Source: Streptacidiphilus melanogenes (GTDB lineage: Bacteria > Actinomycetota > Actinomycetes > Streptomycetales > Streptomycetaceae). Taken from it: 64,000 bases of DNA. This document shows positions 1 through 8,306 of this stretch, piece by piece. Within the stretch, counting starts at the first letter, position 1. Every line of letters begins with the position of its first letter. The translations under genes and the position numbers were made by a program. Below the pieces are notes generated by a model. It saw nothing but the letters and a program-made list of their open reading frames with translations. It was not told the DNA's origin and searched no databases. The stretch lies in assembly GCF_000787835.1 (NCBI RefSeq), contig NZ_BBPP01000009.1:20704-84703 (forward strand), written 5' to 3'.

Positions 1-522
1 CAGCCGGACGCGCGGGTCGTCTACGTGGACCGCGATCCGGTCGCGGTGGCCCACAGTCAGCTGATGCTGGAGGAGGACCTGCTCAGCCGCGTCGTGCAGG
101 CCGACCTGACCGAGCCGGACGAGCTGCTGGCCCAGCCGGACGTCGCGGCCCTGCTCGAACCCGGCGAGCCGGTGGCGCTGCTGCTGGTCGCGGTGCTGCA
201 CTTCGTGCCGGACAGGCTGCACCCGCACGCCCTGGTGGCGCGGCTGCGTGACGCGCTGCCGCCGGGCAGCGCGATGGTGCTGTGCCACGCCTGCCGCGAG
301 GGCCGCCCGGACCAGGTCGGCCCGCACCAGGACATCTACGCCCGCACCCGGACGCCGCTGACGATGCGCGGCCGCGAGGAGATCGGGCGCTTCTTCGACG
401 GCTTCAGGCTGATCGATCCGGGCCTGGTCTACCTGACGCAGTGGCGCCCGGACACCCCTGAAGCGGTGGGGCCGCATCCGGAGCGGCTTCCGGGCTTTGT
501 CGGTGTGGGACTGCTGCCGTGA
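1..522 (+). CDS. SAM-dependent methyltransferase, DUF574/Methyltransf_19 family (5' end outside window)
   Basis: The reading frame is open from the first base, so only the C-terminal 173 residues are present. The start reads as strand 4 and the acidic loop of a Rossmann-like fold (VVYVDRDPVAV), followed by a strand/loop with LLLVAVLHFVPD. It ends with a region resembling actinobacterial DUF574 methyltransferases. The family is large in Streptomyces and substrates are mostly unknown. The stop overlaps the GTG start of the next gene (GTGA at 519-522), so the two are probably translationally coupled. The SAM-binding glycine motif lies upstream and cannot be checked here. Confidence 0.85.
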   Translation, partial: QPDARVVYVDRDPVAVAHSQLMLEEDLLSRVVQADLTEPDELLAQPDVAALLEPGEPVALLLVAVLHFVPDRLHPHALVARLRDALPPGSAMVLCHACREGRPDQVGPHQDIYARTRTPLTMRGREEIGRFFDGFRLIDPGLVYLTQWRPDTPEAVGPHPERLPGFVGVGLLP

Positions 523-2660
523 CCGCCGACCCGCAGGGACCCGCCCCTCCGCCCGATCCGCCGGAAGCAGGAAAGGCCCGGGCGGCACCGGAGGCCGCGT
601 CTCCCCGGGAGACGGCGCGGGAGTCCGCGCAGACGTTCCCCGAGCGCTGGACCGCCATGCTGCGGCGGCACGGCACCTCGCTGCACCCGACCAAGGTCAC
701 GGCGCTGGGCGCGCGGACCGCCGCGATGATCTGCGAGGGACGGCCGGCCTCGGCTGCGACCACCCTGGTCGGCGCGCACTTCACCGACCCGGACCTGCTG
801 GTCGAGGCGGTGGGGCTGTTGCGCAGGGCCCCGTCGTCGCAGACGGGCGACCCGGCCGGGGCCTTCGCCGCCGCCTGGGCGATCGCGCTGCGCGAGCGGA
901 CGCTGCGCCAGCAGGAGACCATCCGCACGGCGGCCGACGTCGCCCGTCGCGAGGCCGAGCAGGCGCTGCACGCCTCCGAGGCGCGGTTCCGCGCCCTGTT
1001 CGAGCACGCGGCCGTCGGCATCGGGGTGGGCAGCGTCGAGGGCGAGATCCTGGCCGCCAACCGCTCGCTGCTGGAGATGTTCGGTGCTCGGCTGGAGGAC
1101 CTGCGCGGCCGCGCGGTCACCGAACTGGTGCACCCCGAGGACACCCCCGAGATCTGGCAGGCCTACGAGGACCTGATCGGCGGCAAGCGGGAGAGCTTCC
1201 AGTGCGACAAGCCGTACTACCGGCAGGACGGCGAGGTGGTCTGGACGCACCTGACCGTCTCACTGATCCGCGACGAGGACGGCACGCCGCGCTACCAGGT
1301 GGCCATGCTGGAGGACATCACCGACCGCTACCGCCTCCAGGAGCGGCTGCACCACCAGGCCACCCACGACCCGCTGACCGGCCTGCCCAACCGGGCGGCG
1401 TTCTTCGAACGCCTGGAGGAGCTGTTCGCGACGGCCGCGCCGGGGGCGCACTTCGGCCTGTGCTACATCGACCTGGACCGGTTCAAGATCGTCAATGACT
1501 CGCTGGGCCACGCCACCGGCGACCAGCTGCTCGTCGAGGTCGCCGGACGGCTGGCGACGGCGCTCGGCCCGCTCGGCCACACCGTGGCCCGCCTCGGCGG
1601 CGACGAGTTCGTCGTGTTGCTGGAGCACTGCGACGGCGAGCACGACGCCGTGGCCGCCGCCCGCACGGTGCTGGGCGCGCTGCGCGAGCCGATCCTCATC
1701 GACGGCCACAAGCTGGCGATCGGCGCCAGCGTCGGCGTGCTGGAACGGCCCGTCGGCACGATCACCCCGGGCGCGGCGGTACGTGCCGCCGACCTGACGC
1801 TCTACCGGGCCAAGGAGGCGGGCGGCGCCCGCTGGACCCTCTACGACGCCCGCACCAACGCCGAGGCCGTCAGCCGCTACACCGTCTCGGTGCGGATGCC
1901 GATGGCTTTGGACCGCGGCGAGTTCTTCCTGGAGTACCAGCCGCTGTGCGCGCTCACCGACGGCTCGCTGGCCGCCGTGGAGGCGCTGGTGCGCTGGCGG
2001 CACCCGCTGCTGGGCATCCTGCAGCCGGACGAGTTCGTCCCGGCCGCCGAGGAGACCGGCCTGATCCTGCCGCTCGGCCGGTGGATCCTCAGCCAGGCCT
2101 GCGCCCAGGCGGCGGACTGGCAGCGCCGCTACGGCAGGCTGGCCCCGCAGGTCAACGTCAACATCACCGCGCGTCAGGCGCGGAACAAGGGCCTGGTCGC
2201 CGACATCGGGCGGATCCTGGCCGACACCAACCTCGAACCAGGCCTGCTGCAACTGGAGATCACCGAGAGTACCGCGCTCGGCCCGCGTGACGAGTCGCTG
2301 CGCGTGCTGAACGCCCTGGTGGACAAGGGCATCACGCTGGCCGTCGACGACTTCGGGACCGGCTGGTCCAACCTCGCCTACCTGCGTGACCTTCCGCTGT
2401 CCGGCCTCAAGCTGTCGAGCTCGTTCATCGGCGAGCCGTCCGGCGAGCCGGTGCCGGACTCGGACGTCGCCTGGCGCATCATCGGCGGCCTCGCCGACCT
2501 GTCCCGCAGCCTGGGACTGACGCTGACGGCGGAGGGTGTGGAGACGCGCGAGACCGCCGAGCGGCTGCGCGCGCTGGGCTGCGACTGGGGGCAGGGCTGG
2601 TACTTCGGCCGTCCGGTCACGCCGGAACAGCTGGAGGAGCTGTTCCTGGCGAATCACTAG
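519..2660 (+). CDS. PAS-GGDEF-EAL cyclic-di-GMP turnover protein
   Basis: This 713-residue cytoplasmic protein has an N-terminal region of about 150 residues without a recognised domain, ending in a helical linker. A PAS domain lies at about 150-272, GGDEF at about 280-440 and EAL at about 455-710. The active-site motif GGDEF is intact at 360-364. The EAL side is also intact: AVEALVRW (EAL at 488-490), DDFGTG at 610-615 and EGVET further on. Both diguanylate cyclase and phosphodiesterase activity are therefore possible. The RxxD inhibitory site normally just upstream of GGDEF is not present. The architecture matches streptomycete proteins such as RmdA, but orthology cannot be asserted. No membrane segment is seen. 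The GTG start at 519 overlaps the methyltransferase stop. Confidence 0.95.
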   Translation: MTADPQGPAPPPDPPEAGKARAAPEAASPRETARESAQTFPERWTAMLRRHGTSLHPTKVTALGARTAAMICEGRPASAATTLVGAHFTDPDLLVEAVGLLRRAPSSQTGDPAGAFAAAWAIALRERTLRQQETIRTAADVARREAEQALHASEARFRALFEHAAVGIGVGSVEGEILAANRSLLEMFGARLEDLRGRAVTELVHPEDTPEIWQAYEDLIGGKRESFQCDKPYYRQDGEVVWTHLTVSLIRDEDGTPRYQVAMLEDITDRYRLQERLHHQATHDPLTGLPNRAAFFERLEELFATAAPGAHFGLCYIDLDRFKIVNDSLGHATGDQLLVEVAGRLATALGPLGHTVARLGGDEFVVLLEHCDGEHDAVAAARTVLGALREPILIDGHKLAIGASVGVLERPVGTITPGAAVRAADLTLYRAKEAGGARWTLYDARTNAEAVSRYTVSVRMPMALDRGEFFLEYQPLCALTDGSLAAVEALVRWRHPLLGILQPDEFVPAAEETGLILPLGRWILSQACAQAADWQRRYGRLAPQVNVNITARQARNKGLVADIGRILADTNLEPGLLQLEITESTALGPRDESLRVLNALVDKGITLAVDDFGTGWSNLAYLRDLPLSGLKLSSSFIGEPSGEPVPDSDVAWRIIGGLADLSRSLGLTLTAEGVETRETAERLRALGCDWGQGWYFGRPVTPEQLEELFLANH

Positions 2661-2975
2661 AAAAGCCGCAAATTGCATAAAACCCGGTTAAATAACCTTG
2701 ACTTCCGGCCTTCGAGCTGACGATGATGTTCCCCTGGCAGTTGTTGGCACGGGTCTTTGACCCGACCGTGATCGACTGCCGACGTGGTGGTCGACGCTTC
2801 ACGCGTCCAGATCGACCGGCGGCACGGGGGCGAGGCTCGGGGGCGGGCTTCGGAGCCAGGGCTGGGGCACTCCGCCGATGCGATCGTTCCTGACCTCGTG
2901 CGGGCCGCAGGCCCGCGCAGCGGTGACGCACGCCCTGATGGCGCATGCCCCGCCGCCCTCCGGAGGGCATCTCCG
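2661..2975. other. intergenic region, possible promoter for the glycan cluster
   Basis: No gene is supported here. The first 40 bases (about 2663-2697) are AT-rich against a GC-rich background, with TTGACT at about 2698, as expected of a promoter region. In-frame codons upstream of 2976 lack the third-position bias of the downstream gene, so the region is read as the leader of the glycosyltransferase operon. Confidence 0.4.
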
Positions 2976-3794
2976 ATGAGTACCGGCAAGCCCCTGACCA
3001 TGCCCCCGATCCCCCGCAGCGCCGCCGACGGAGTGCCCCTGCGCCGTGCGACGGACCGACCGCGGACCCGATCCACCGTCAGCCTGGTCATCCCCGCCTA
3101 CAACGAGGCGCGCAACATCCCCTGGGTCTTCCAGGAGATCCCACGCTGCGTGGACGAAGTGCTCCTGATCGACGGCGACTCCCACGACGCGACGGAGCGG
3201 ATGGCCCGGCTGTGCCGGCCCGCCACACGCATCCTGCGCCAGGACGCGCCCGGCAAGGGCAGCGCACTGCGCACCGGCTTCCTCGCGGCCCGCTGCGACT
3301 ACGTGGTGATGCTCGACGCCGACGGCAGCATGTGGCCCGGAGAGATCCCGCACTACATCCACTTCCTGGACAACGGCTACGACTTCGTCAAGGGCTCGCG
3401 CTACATCGCGGGCGGCGGTTCCCAGGACCTCACCACGATCCGCTCGTTCGGCAACAAGGTGCTGGTCGCCGCCACCAACCTGCTCTACGACGCCGCACTG
3501 ACCGACCTGTGCTACGGGTTCTGCGCCTTCCGGCGCAGCTTCCTGGACGAACTCGACCTGCATGCGCCCGGGTTCGAGATCGAGACGGAGATGGTGGCGC
3601 ACGCACTGCGCTCGGGCCTGCGCGTCGCAGAGGTCCCGAGCCTGGAACTCCCCCGCCGCGCAGGCCGGTCGCACCTGCACGCGCTCTCGGACGGCCGACG
3701 CGTGCTGCGTACCCTGCTCGCCGAACGACCGAGGACCACCGAAGGCGTTCGACGACCGGTCGGCGCGGCGGCGGGAACGGGGGAAACCCGATGA
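2976..3794 (+). CDS. family 2 glycosyltransferase, dolichyl-phosphate-mannose-synthase-like
   Basis: This 272-residue protein has a GT-A catalytic domain: SLVIPAYNEARN (about 36-47), a DGDS strand and the metal-binding LDADG at 113-117. No C-terminal membrane segments are seen, so it is the soluble single-domain type. Such enzymes transfer a sugar from a nucleotide-sugar to a polyprenyl phosphate or another acceptor. The start at ATG 2976 was chosen because GGAGGG lies 8 bases upstream; a longer frame upstream has no coding bias. Its stop overlaps the next start (ATGA at 3791), making it the first gene of a four-gene coupled glycan cluster. The acceptor is unknown. Confidence 0.93.
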   Translation: MSTGKPLTMPPIPRSAADGVPLRRATDRPRTRSTVSLVIPAYNEARNIPWVFQEIPRCVDEVLLIDGDSHDATERMARLCRPATRILRQDAPGKGSALRTGFLAARCDYVVMLDADGSMWPGEIPHYIHFLDNGYDFVKGSRYIAGGGSQDLTTIRSFGNKVLVAATNLLYDAALTDLCYGFCAFRRSFLDELDLHAPGFEIETEMVAHALRSGLRVAEVPSLELPRRAGRSHLHALSDGRRVLRTLLAERPRTTEGVRRPVGAAAGTGETR

Positions 3795-5200
3795 GAGGCC
3801 ACGACCGGCGCTCCGCAGCAGCCTGTCCCTGCCTTGCCGCACGCTATCTGCGCTACACCCCCGTCCGGGTCGTGGAACTGGAGCTGGACCGGCCGCAGGA
3901 GCTGCGCGCGCCGGGCGGCCTGGGTCCCGTCGTCCCGAGCGGACGCGTGTCGGCGCTGGTGCGACTGCACGGACACCCGCTCGGGCTGGTCCAGGCCGAC
4001 GGCGCACCCGGCGATCCGGCCGGGCTCCGCCGGGCGCTGGTCGCCGCCGCCCATCGCGAACTGACCGTCCCTGAACAACGCCGCCCGGAACAACGCCGCC
4101 CGGAGGCCTCCAGGCCCCAGGCGACCGTCAGCGTCGTCGTCGCCACCCACAACAGGCCCGACTCACTGCGCCGCTGCCTGGACTCGCTGCTCCGCACGCG
4201 CTACCCGGGCCTGGAGGTGCTGGTCGTCGACAACGCGCCCGCCACCGCCGAGGCGCGGGAACTGGTCCTGACGCGGTATCCGCCCCAGGTCCGCTACCTG
4301 CGCGAGCCCGTCGCCGGGCTGGCCCGCGCGCACAACCGCGGTCTCGCCGCCGCGCACGGCGCGGTGGTGGCGTTCACCGACGACGACACCATGGTCGACC
4401 CGCGCTGGCCGGTCGCCCTCGCCGACGCCTTCGCGACGGACCGTTCGGTCGGCTGCGTCACCGGTCTGATCCTCCCGGCCGAGCTGGAGACGCCCGCCCA
4501 GGCCGCGCTCGAGGCGCACGGCGGCTACGCCAAGGGCTTCGCGCCGCGCCGCTGGTCGATCGGCGAACCGCCGACGGGCGAGCCCCTCTTCCCGTTCGCC
4601 AGCGGCCGGTTCGGCTCCGGCGCGAACATGGCGTTCCGCACCTCGTTGCTGCGCCGCCTCGGAGGATTCGACCCGGCGACCGGCACCGGCACCCCGGCCC
4701 GCGGCGGCGACGACCTGCTCGCCTTCTTCCGCGTACTGACCTCGGGCGCGTCCCTGGTCTACCAGCCGGACGCGATCGTCTGGCACCACCACCGCCGCAC
4801 CCTGGACGCGGTCCCCGCGCAGGCGTTCGGCTACGGGGTCGGCTTCGGCGCCTATCTCGCGGCCGCAGTGCGGCACCAACCGGCAGCGCTGCCAGCGCTG
4901 TTGAGAATCCTGCCGCGCGGCGTCGGGGTGGCCCTGCGGGGCACCGGCCGACGCGCCGCGCCGAGCCCGCCCGTCGCCGGGGCGAGCCCGGCGGAGCTGG
5001 CCCGGCTGCAGCTGCGCGGGCTCGCCTACGGCCCCATCGGCTATCTGCGCAGCGCCCTCCAGGACCGGTACGGCGACAAGTCCGGCTCAGGCCGGGCCCG
5101 GACCGGGAGCCGGAGGCGGGGACGGGACGGCGGGCGTCGGCGCCTGCCGACGACAACGACGAGGACGGTGAGACCAGGTGCGGCCGGCCTGCGGCGCTGA
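3791..5200 (+). CDS. family 2 glycosyltransferase with extra N-terminal domain
   Basis: The protein has 469 residues. Residues 1-110 form a separate region rich in Arg/Pro with no recognised motif, including a short EQRRP repeat at about 95-105. The GT-A domain begins at about 112 (VSVVVATHNRPDSLRRCL). The DXD-type motif TDDDT is at 196-200, and a late WHHHRR motif lies near the end of the catalytic part. The ATG overlaps the preceding stop. Its last 23 bases overlap the next gene, so the order is fixed by translation. This type builds O-glycans or repeat-unit polymers from nucleotide sugars. It is probably peripheral to the membrane; no clear transmembrane helix is seen. The sugar specificity cannot be read from sequence. 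Confidence 0.92.
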   Translation: MRGHDRRSAAACPCLAARYLRYTPVRVVELELDRPQELRAPGGLGPVVPSGRVSALVRLHGHPLGLVQADGAPGDPAGLRRALVAAAHRELTVPEQRRPEQRRPEASRPQATVSVVVATHNRPDSLRRCLDSLLRTRYPGLEVLVVDNAPATAEARELVLTRYPPQVRYLREPVAGLARAHNRGLAAAHGAVVAFTDDDTMVDPRWPVALADAFATDRSVGCVTGLILPAELETPAQAALEAHGGYAKGFAPRRWSIGEPPTGEPLFPFASGRFGSGANMAFRTSLLRRLGGFDPATGTGTPARGGDDLLAFFRVLTSGASLVYQPDAIVWHHHRRTLDAVPAQAFGYGVGFGAYLAAAVRHQPAALPALLRILPRGVGVALRGTGRRAAPSPPVAGASPAELARLQLRGLAYGPIGYLRSALQDRYGDKSGSGRARTGSRRRGRDGGRRRLPTTTTRTVRPGAAGLRR

Positions 5201-6320
5201 CCCGGCAGCCGCGCCCACGCTCTCGGTGGTGATCTGCTGCTACACCACCGACCGCTGGGACGACGTGCGCGCCGCCGTCGCCTCCGTGGCGGCCCAACGG
5301 CCGCCCGTGCTGGAGACCGTGGTGGTCGTGGACCACTGTCCCGCCCTGGAGCGGCTGGTACGGGAGCAGCTCGCGGACGGGACGCGTGTACGGGCCGTGG
5401 CGAACGCGGAACGCCGCGGCCTGTCCGGCGCGCGCAACACCGGGGTGGCCGAAGCCCACGGGGAGGTGGTGGCCTTCCTGGACGACGACGCCGCGGCGGA
5501 GCCCGGCTGGGCGGCGGCGATCCTGGCGGGCTACGCACGCGGGGCCGGCGTGCTCGGCGTCGGCGGGGCCGTGCTGGCCCGCTGGGAGGGCGAGCGCCCC
5601 CACTGGTTCCCGCCGGAGTTCGACTGGGTGGTCGGCTGCTCCTACCGCGGTGGTCCCGAAACCGCCACGGCCGTGCGGAACTTCATCGGCGCGAACATGT
5701 CCTTCCGCCGCGCCGCCCTGCAGGCGGCAGGGGGCTTCCGCACCGACCTCGGCCGGGTCGGCACCCGTCCGCTGGGCTGCGAGGAGACCGAGCTGTGTCT
5801 GCGGCTCACCGCCTCGCGCCGCGACGCGGAGCTGCTGCACCGGCCGGACGCCGTCGTCCGCCACCACGTGCCGCCGCAACGCGGGACCTGGCGCTACTTC
5901 CTGACCCGCTGCTACGGCGAGGGCCTGTCGAAGGCCGCCGTCACCGCCCGCACCGGCGCCTCCCGGGCACTGGCGAGCGAGCGCGCCTACCTGCGCCGTA
6001 CCGTGCCGCTCGCCGTCACCGCCGCGCTGCGCCCCGGCCGGCAGTGGGCCCCACGCCGCGCCCTCGCCCTGGGCGCGGGCGTCTCCCTGACCGTCCTCGG
6101 CTACGCCGCGGGAACACTGCACCGGCTGCACCGGCCCGCACCGCCGGCCTCGTGGGTCACTCGCCTTCGGGCGCTCCTGGCCCGACGCGCCCTTGGGCTC
6201 GCGACCGAGCCGCCCGCGACCGCCCCGGCCGAGTCCGGTCTTCCTGTCGGCGTGGTCGCCGTCCCCGTGCTGCTGTCCGCACGGCCGGCCCCGCGTCGGC
6301 GGACAGGTGGTGGGACATGA
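5178..6320 (+). CDS. family 2 glycosyltransferase
   Basis: This 380-residue GT-A enzyme begins with LSVVICCYTTDRWDDV (about 15-30), has LDDDA at 101-105 and a GCEETELCLR acceptor-side motif, then HHVPPQR. The C-terminal 100 residues contain a moderately hydrophobic stretch followed by an Arg/Pro-rich tail. The GTG start at 5178 lies inside the end of the previous gene (23-base overlap), with the purine-rich sequence GAGGACGG upstream. The stop overlaps the ATG of the deacetylase. It is the third glycosyltransferase in the cluster, suggesting at least three linkages in the final glycan. Donor and acceptor are unknown. Confidence 0.92.
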   Translation: MRPACGADPAAAPTLSVVICCYTTDRWDDVRAAVASVAAQRPPVLETVVVVDHCPALERLVREQLADGTRVRAVANAERRGLSGARNTGVAEAHGEVVAFLDDDAAAEPGWAAAILAGYARGAGVLGVGGAVLARWEGERPHWFPPEFDWVVGCSYRGGPETATAVRNFIGANMSFRRAALQAAGGFRTDLGRVGTRPLGCEETELCLRLTASRRDAELLHRPDAVVRHHVPPQRGTWRYFLTRCYGEGLSKAAVTARTGASRALASERAYLRRTVPLAVTAALRPGRQWAPRRALALGAGVSLTVLGYAAGTLHRLHRPAPPASWVTRLRALLARRALGLATEPPATAPAESGLPVGVVAVPVLLSARPAPRRRTGGGT

Positions 6321-7117
6321 CCCCCGTGCCGGTGCTGCTCTACCACTCCGTCAGCGACTCGCCGGCGGAGTGGATCGCGCCGTTCACCGTCTCCCCCGCC
6401 GCGTTCACCGAGCAGCTGGACCGGATCGCGGACGCGGGCCTGACCGTCGTCTCGCTGCGCCGTCTGGTCTCGGCGATCCGTGGCGGCCCGGCGCTGCCCG
6501 CGCGACCTGCGGTGCTGACCTTCGACGACGGCTTCGCGGACTTCTACTGGACCGTCGCCCCGCAGCTCCAGTCGCGGGAACTGCCCGCAAGCCTGTTCGT
6601 CACGACCGGGGCCGTCCACCCGCCCGGCGGCTCCCCGTCCGGCAGCCTGCTGGGCCCGGCCGACATGCTGAACTGGCGCCAGATCGCCGGCCTGGACGCG
6701 GTCGGCATCGAGATCGGCGGCCACTCGGTCACCCACCCCCAGATGGACACCCTCACCAGCCGCGCGCTCTGTGAGGAGCTGCAGGTGTGCAAACAGGAGC
6801 TGGAGGAGGCCCTCGGCCACTCCGTCAGCAGCTTCGCCTACCCCCACGGCTACTCGAGCCCGGCGGTGCGTCGCAAGGTGCTGCGGGCCGGCTTCGACTG
6901 CGCGTGCGGGGTGGCCAACGCGTTCAGCTCGACCTCGGACGACACGCTGCGGCTGGCCCGACTGACCGTCCGCGCGGACACGACCGCCGCGACGTTCCAG
7001 GGCTGGCTCGAAGGCCGGGGCGCGCCGACCGCCCCCTTCCCGGACCGCTGGTCCACCGTCGGCTGGCGCGCCTACCGCCGTCTGCGCGCCCGACTCGGCC
7101 TGCCCGTACCGTGCTGA
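6317..7117 (+). CDS. polysaccharide deacetylase (NodB domain, CE4 family)
   Basis: This 266-residue protein carries the CE4 motifs. LTFDDGF (68-73) supplies the catalytic base and metal aspartate. GGHSVTH (134-140) supplies the two metal histidines, and FAYPHG the following conserved site. Such enzymes remove N-acetyl (or O-acetyl) groups from sugar polymers. There is no signal peptide, so it may act on a lipid-linked or nascent glycan inside the cell, or be exported another way. The ATG overlaps the upstream stop (ATGA at 6317). Translational coupling with three glycosyltransferases argues that it modifies their product, for example an amino-sugar polymer. Confidence 0.92.
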   Translation: MTPVPVLLYHSVSDSPAEWIAPFTVSPAAFTEQLDRIADAGLTVVSLRRLVSAIRGGPALPARPAVLTFDDGFADFYWTVAPQLQSRELPASLFVTTGAVHPPGGSPSGSLLGPADMLNWRQIAGLDAVGIEIGGHSVTHPQMDTLTSRALCEELQVCKQELEEALGHSVSSFAYPHGYSSPAVRRKVLRAGFDCACGVANAFSSTSDDTLRLARLTVRADTTAATFQGWLEGRGAPTAPFPDRWSTVGWRAYRRLRARLGLPVPC

Positions 7118-7130
7118 GCCCGGGTCCGGG

Positions 7131-7376
7131 TCAGACGGGCGTGTGCCATTCCCACTCGTCGGGCCCGCCGCCGCGCCACTCGACCGGACCCGGCTCGTCG
7201 AAGTGGTCCGCGTCCAGCCCGGCACGGCGCATGAACTCGGCGACGTCCGCAGGGTTGTAGGCGTGCCCCACGGCCCGGCCGAGGATGTCGACGCGCCGGA
7301 ACGGCTGGTCGCCGTGCCCCACGTCGACAGGATGGACGACCACCTGGGCCGGCTGCTCTTCCGCTGACTCGGTCAT
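7131..7376 (-). CDS. conserved small hypothetical protein
   Basis: This 81-residue protein is of unknown function. It contains VDVGHGDQPFRRVDILGR and a Trp-rich acidic C-terminus (DEWEWHTPV). The start is placed at MTESAEEQ (7376) because upstream codons look non-coding. It converges on the deacetylase with only 13 bases between stops, and faces away from the small acidic ORF at 7532. No domain is recognised; it may be a protein-interaction or regulatory partner. Confidence 0.6.
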   Translation of the reverse strand: MTESAEEQPAQVVVHPVDVGHGDQPFRRVDILGRAVGHAYNPADVAEFMRRAGLDADHFDEPGPVEWRGGGPDEWEWHTPV

Positions 7377-7483
7377 CGCACCAGGCTGCCCCAGCCGCCG
7401 CCGCTCGGCACGCGCGGGACCGCCACCCGCCACTCCGCGTGACCCACCCGATCGGACGCCCCGGCGGGCACTCCCCCGCCGCC

Positions 7484-7510
7484 CCTGCTGAGCTGAGCGC
7501 GCTCAGCAGG
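7484..7510. promoter_or_regulatory. perfect inverted repeat upstream of the 45-residue ORF
   Basis: CCTGCTGAGC (7484-7493) and GCTCAGCAGG (7501-7510) pair perfectly over 10 bp around a 7-base loop. The repeat ends 21 bases before the ATG at 7532. It could be an operator, or an RNA hairpin near the ribosome binding site; the sequence does not decide between these. Confidence 0.5.
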
Positions 7511-7531
7511 AACCGAGCCAAGGAGTGCCCC

Positions 7532-7669
7532 ATGCCGCAGAACCGCATCACCCCGCAGGACGAGGACGCCGACGCCCTCGCCATGGTGGAGGAACCGGAC
7601 GCCGACGACCTGTCCGACGAGGACTTCCTCGACGACATGGACGTCGTCCTGTCGGACGAATGGCCGTAA
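7532..7669 (+). CDS. small, highly acidic 45-residue protein
   Basis: An AAGGAG ribosome site (7520-7525) sits 6 bases before the ATG. The peptide is dominated by Asp and Glu (for example DADDLSDEDFLDDMD) and ends in SDEWP. It has no signal peptide, membrane segment or Cys. A perfect hairpin precedes it and a strong terminator hairpin follows 20 bases after the stop, so it is probably its own transcription unit. No family is recognised. A ribosomally made peptide precursor is conceivable, but no modifying enzyme is adjacent. An acidic antitoxin-like or DNA-mimic role is equally unproven. Confidence 0.6.
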   Translation: MPQNRITPQDEDADALAMVEEPDADDLSDEDFLDDMDVVLSDEWP

Positions 7670-7689
7670 CCGTCCCCACCCCGCTGCCA

Positions 7690-7722
7690 AAGGCTCCCGC
7701 GCGCCCAACACGCGGGAGCCTT
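7690..7722. terminator. rho-independent-type terminator hairpin
   Basis: A perfect 12-bp stem (AAGGCTCCCGCG at 7690-7701 with CGCGGGAGCCTT at 7711-7722) closes a 9-base loop and is followed by TTGTCCGTTT. It lies between the small acidic ORF and the convergent DUF1348 gene and can serve both. Confidence 0.85.
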
Positions 7723-7732
7723 GTCCGTTTCT

Positions 7733-8203
7733 CTACAGCCCGAGGTCGGACAGGCCGGGGTGGCCGTCGGGGCGGCGGCCCAGCGGCCAGTGGTACTTGC
7801 GCTCCTCCTCGGCGATGGGCAGGTTGTTGATGCTCGCGTGACGGGCGCGCATGAGGCCGCCCTCGTCGAACTCCCAGTTTTCGTTGCCGTAGGCGCGGTG
7901 CCACTGGCCGGAGTCGTCGTGGTACTCGTAGGCGAACCGGACCGCGATGCGGTTCCTGTCGAACGCCCACAGTTCCTTGATCAGGCGGTACTCCAGCTCC
8001 TGGTTCCACTTGCGGGTCAGGAACCCGACGATCTCGTCGCGGCCGGCGACGAACTCCGCGCGGTTGCGCCACTGCGAGTCGGGGGTGTAGGCGAGGGCGA
8101 CCCTCTCGGGGGCACGGGTGTTCCAGCCGTCTTCGGCCTGCCGGACCTTCGTGATCGCCGTTTCCCGGGTGAAGGGCGGGAACGGGGGACGTTGCTCGGA
8201 CAT
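7733..8203 (-). CDS. DUF1348 / SnoaL-like nuclear transport factor 2 family protein
   Basis: This 156-residue protein has an NTF2-like cone fold signature: REFV-type segments, [32 protein letters not shown] and the [12 protein letters not shown] motif typical of DUF1348. The function of the family is unknown; it is often a small cytoplasmic enzyme or ligand-binding fold. It is divergent from a TetR gene with about 100 bases between, where two matching palindromes lie. It is thus probably the regulator's target. The start ATG at 8203 has GAAGGAG upstream. Confidence 0.88.
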   Translation of the reverse strand: MSEQRPPFPPFTRETAITKVRQAEDGWNTRAPERVALAYTPDSQWRNRAEFVAGRDEIVGFLTRKWNQELEYRLIKELWAFDRNRIAVRFAYEYHDDSGQWHRAYGNENWEFDEGGLMRARHASINNLPIAEEERKYHWPLGRRPDGHPGLSDLGL

Positions 8204-8236
8204 GACGGGCTCCTTCGGGAGGTTCTTCGCTGTGGG

Positions 8237-8254
8237 CGAGAACGAGCGTTCTCG
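8237..8254. promoter_or_regulatory. TetR-type operator 1
   Basis: CGAGAACG-AG-CGTTCTCG is a perfect 18-bp inverted repeat between the divergent DUF1348 and TetR genes. It shares the core GAGAACG-NN-SGTTCTC with a second copy 36 bp away. Confidence 0.7.
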
Positions 8255-8272
8255 ACTCTGTCCGTTACGCTA

Positions 8273-8290
8273 TGAGAACGCTGGTTCTCA
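8273..8290. promoter_or_regulatory. TetR-type operator 2
   Basis: TGAGAACG-CT-GGTTCTCA is the second copy of the palindrome (one mismatch at the inner arm). It ends 16 bases before the TetR start codon, so binding here would block the regulator's own transcription or initiation. Confidence 0.68.
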
Positions 8291-8306
8291 CGCAAGGGGC
8301 AGAACG

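Noticed and set aside
2661..2975. Possible c-di-GMP riboswitch in the leader of the glycan cluster
   Set aside because: The context invited the idea, but no GEMM-like conserved core or paired helices were found.
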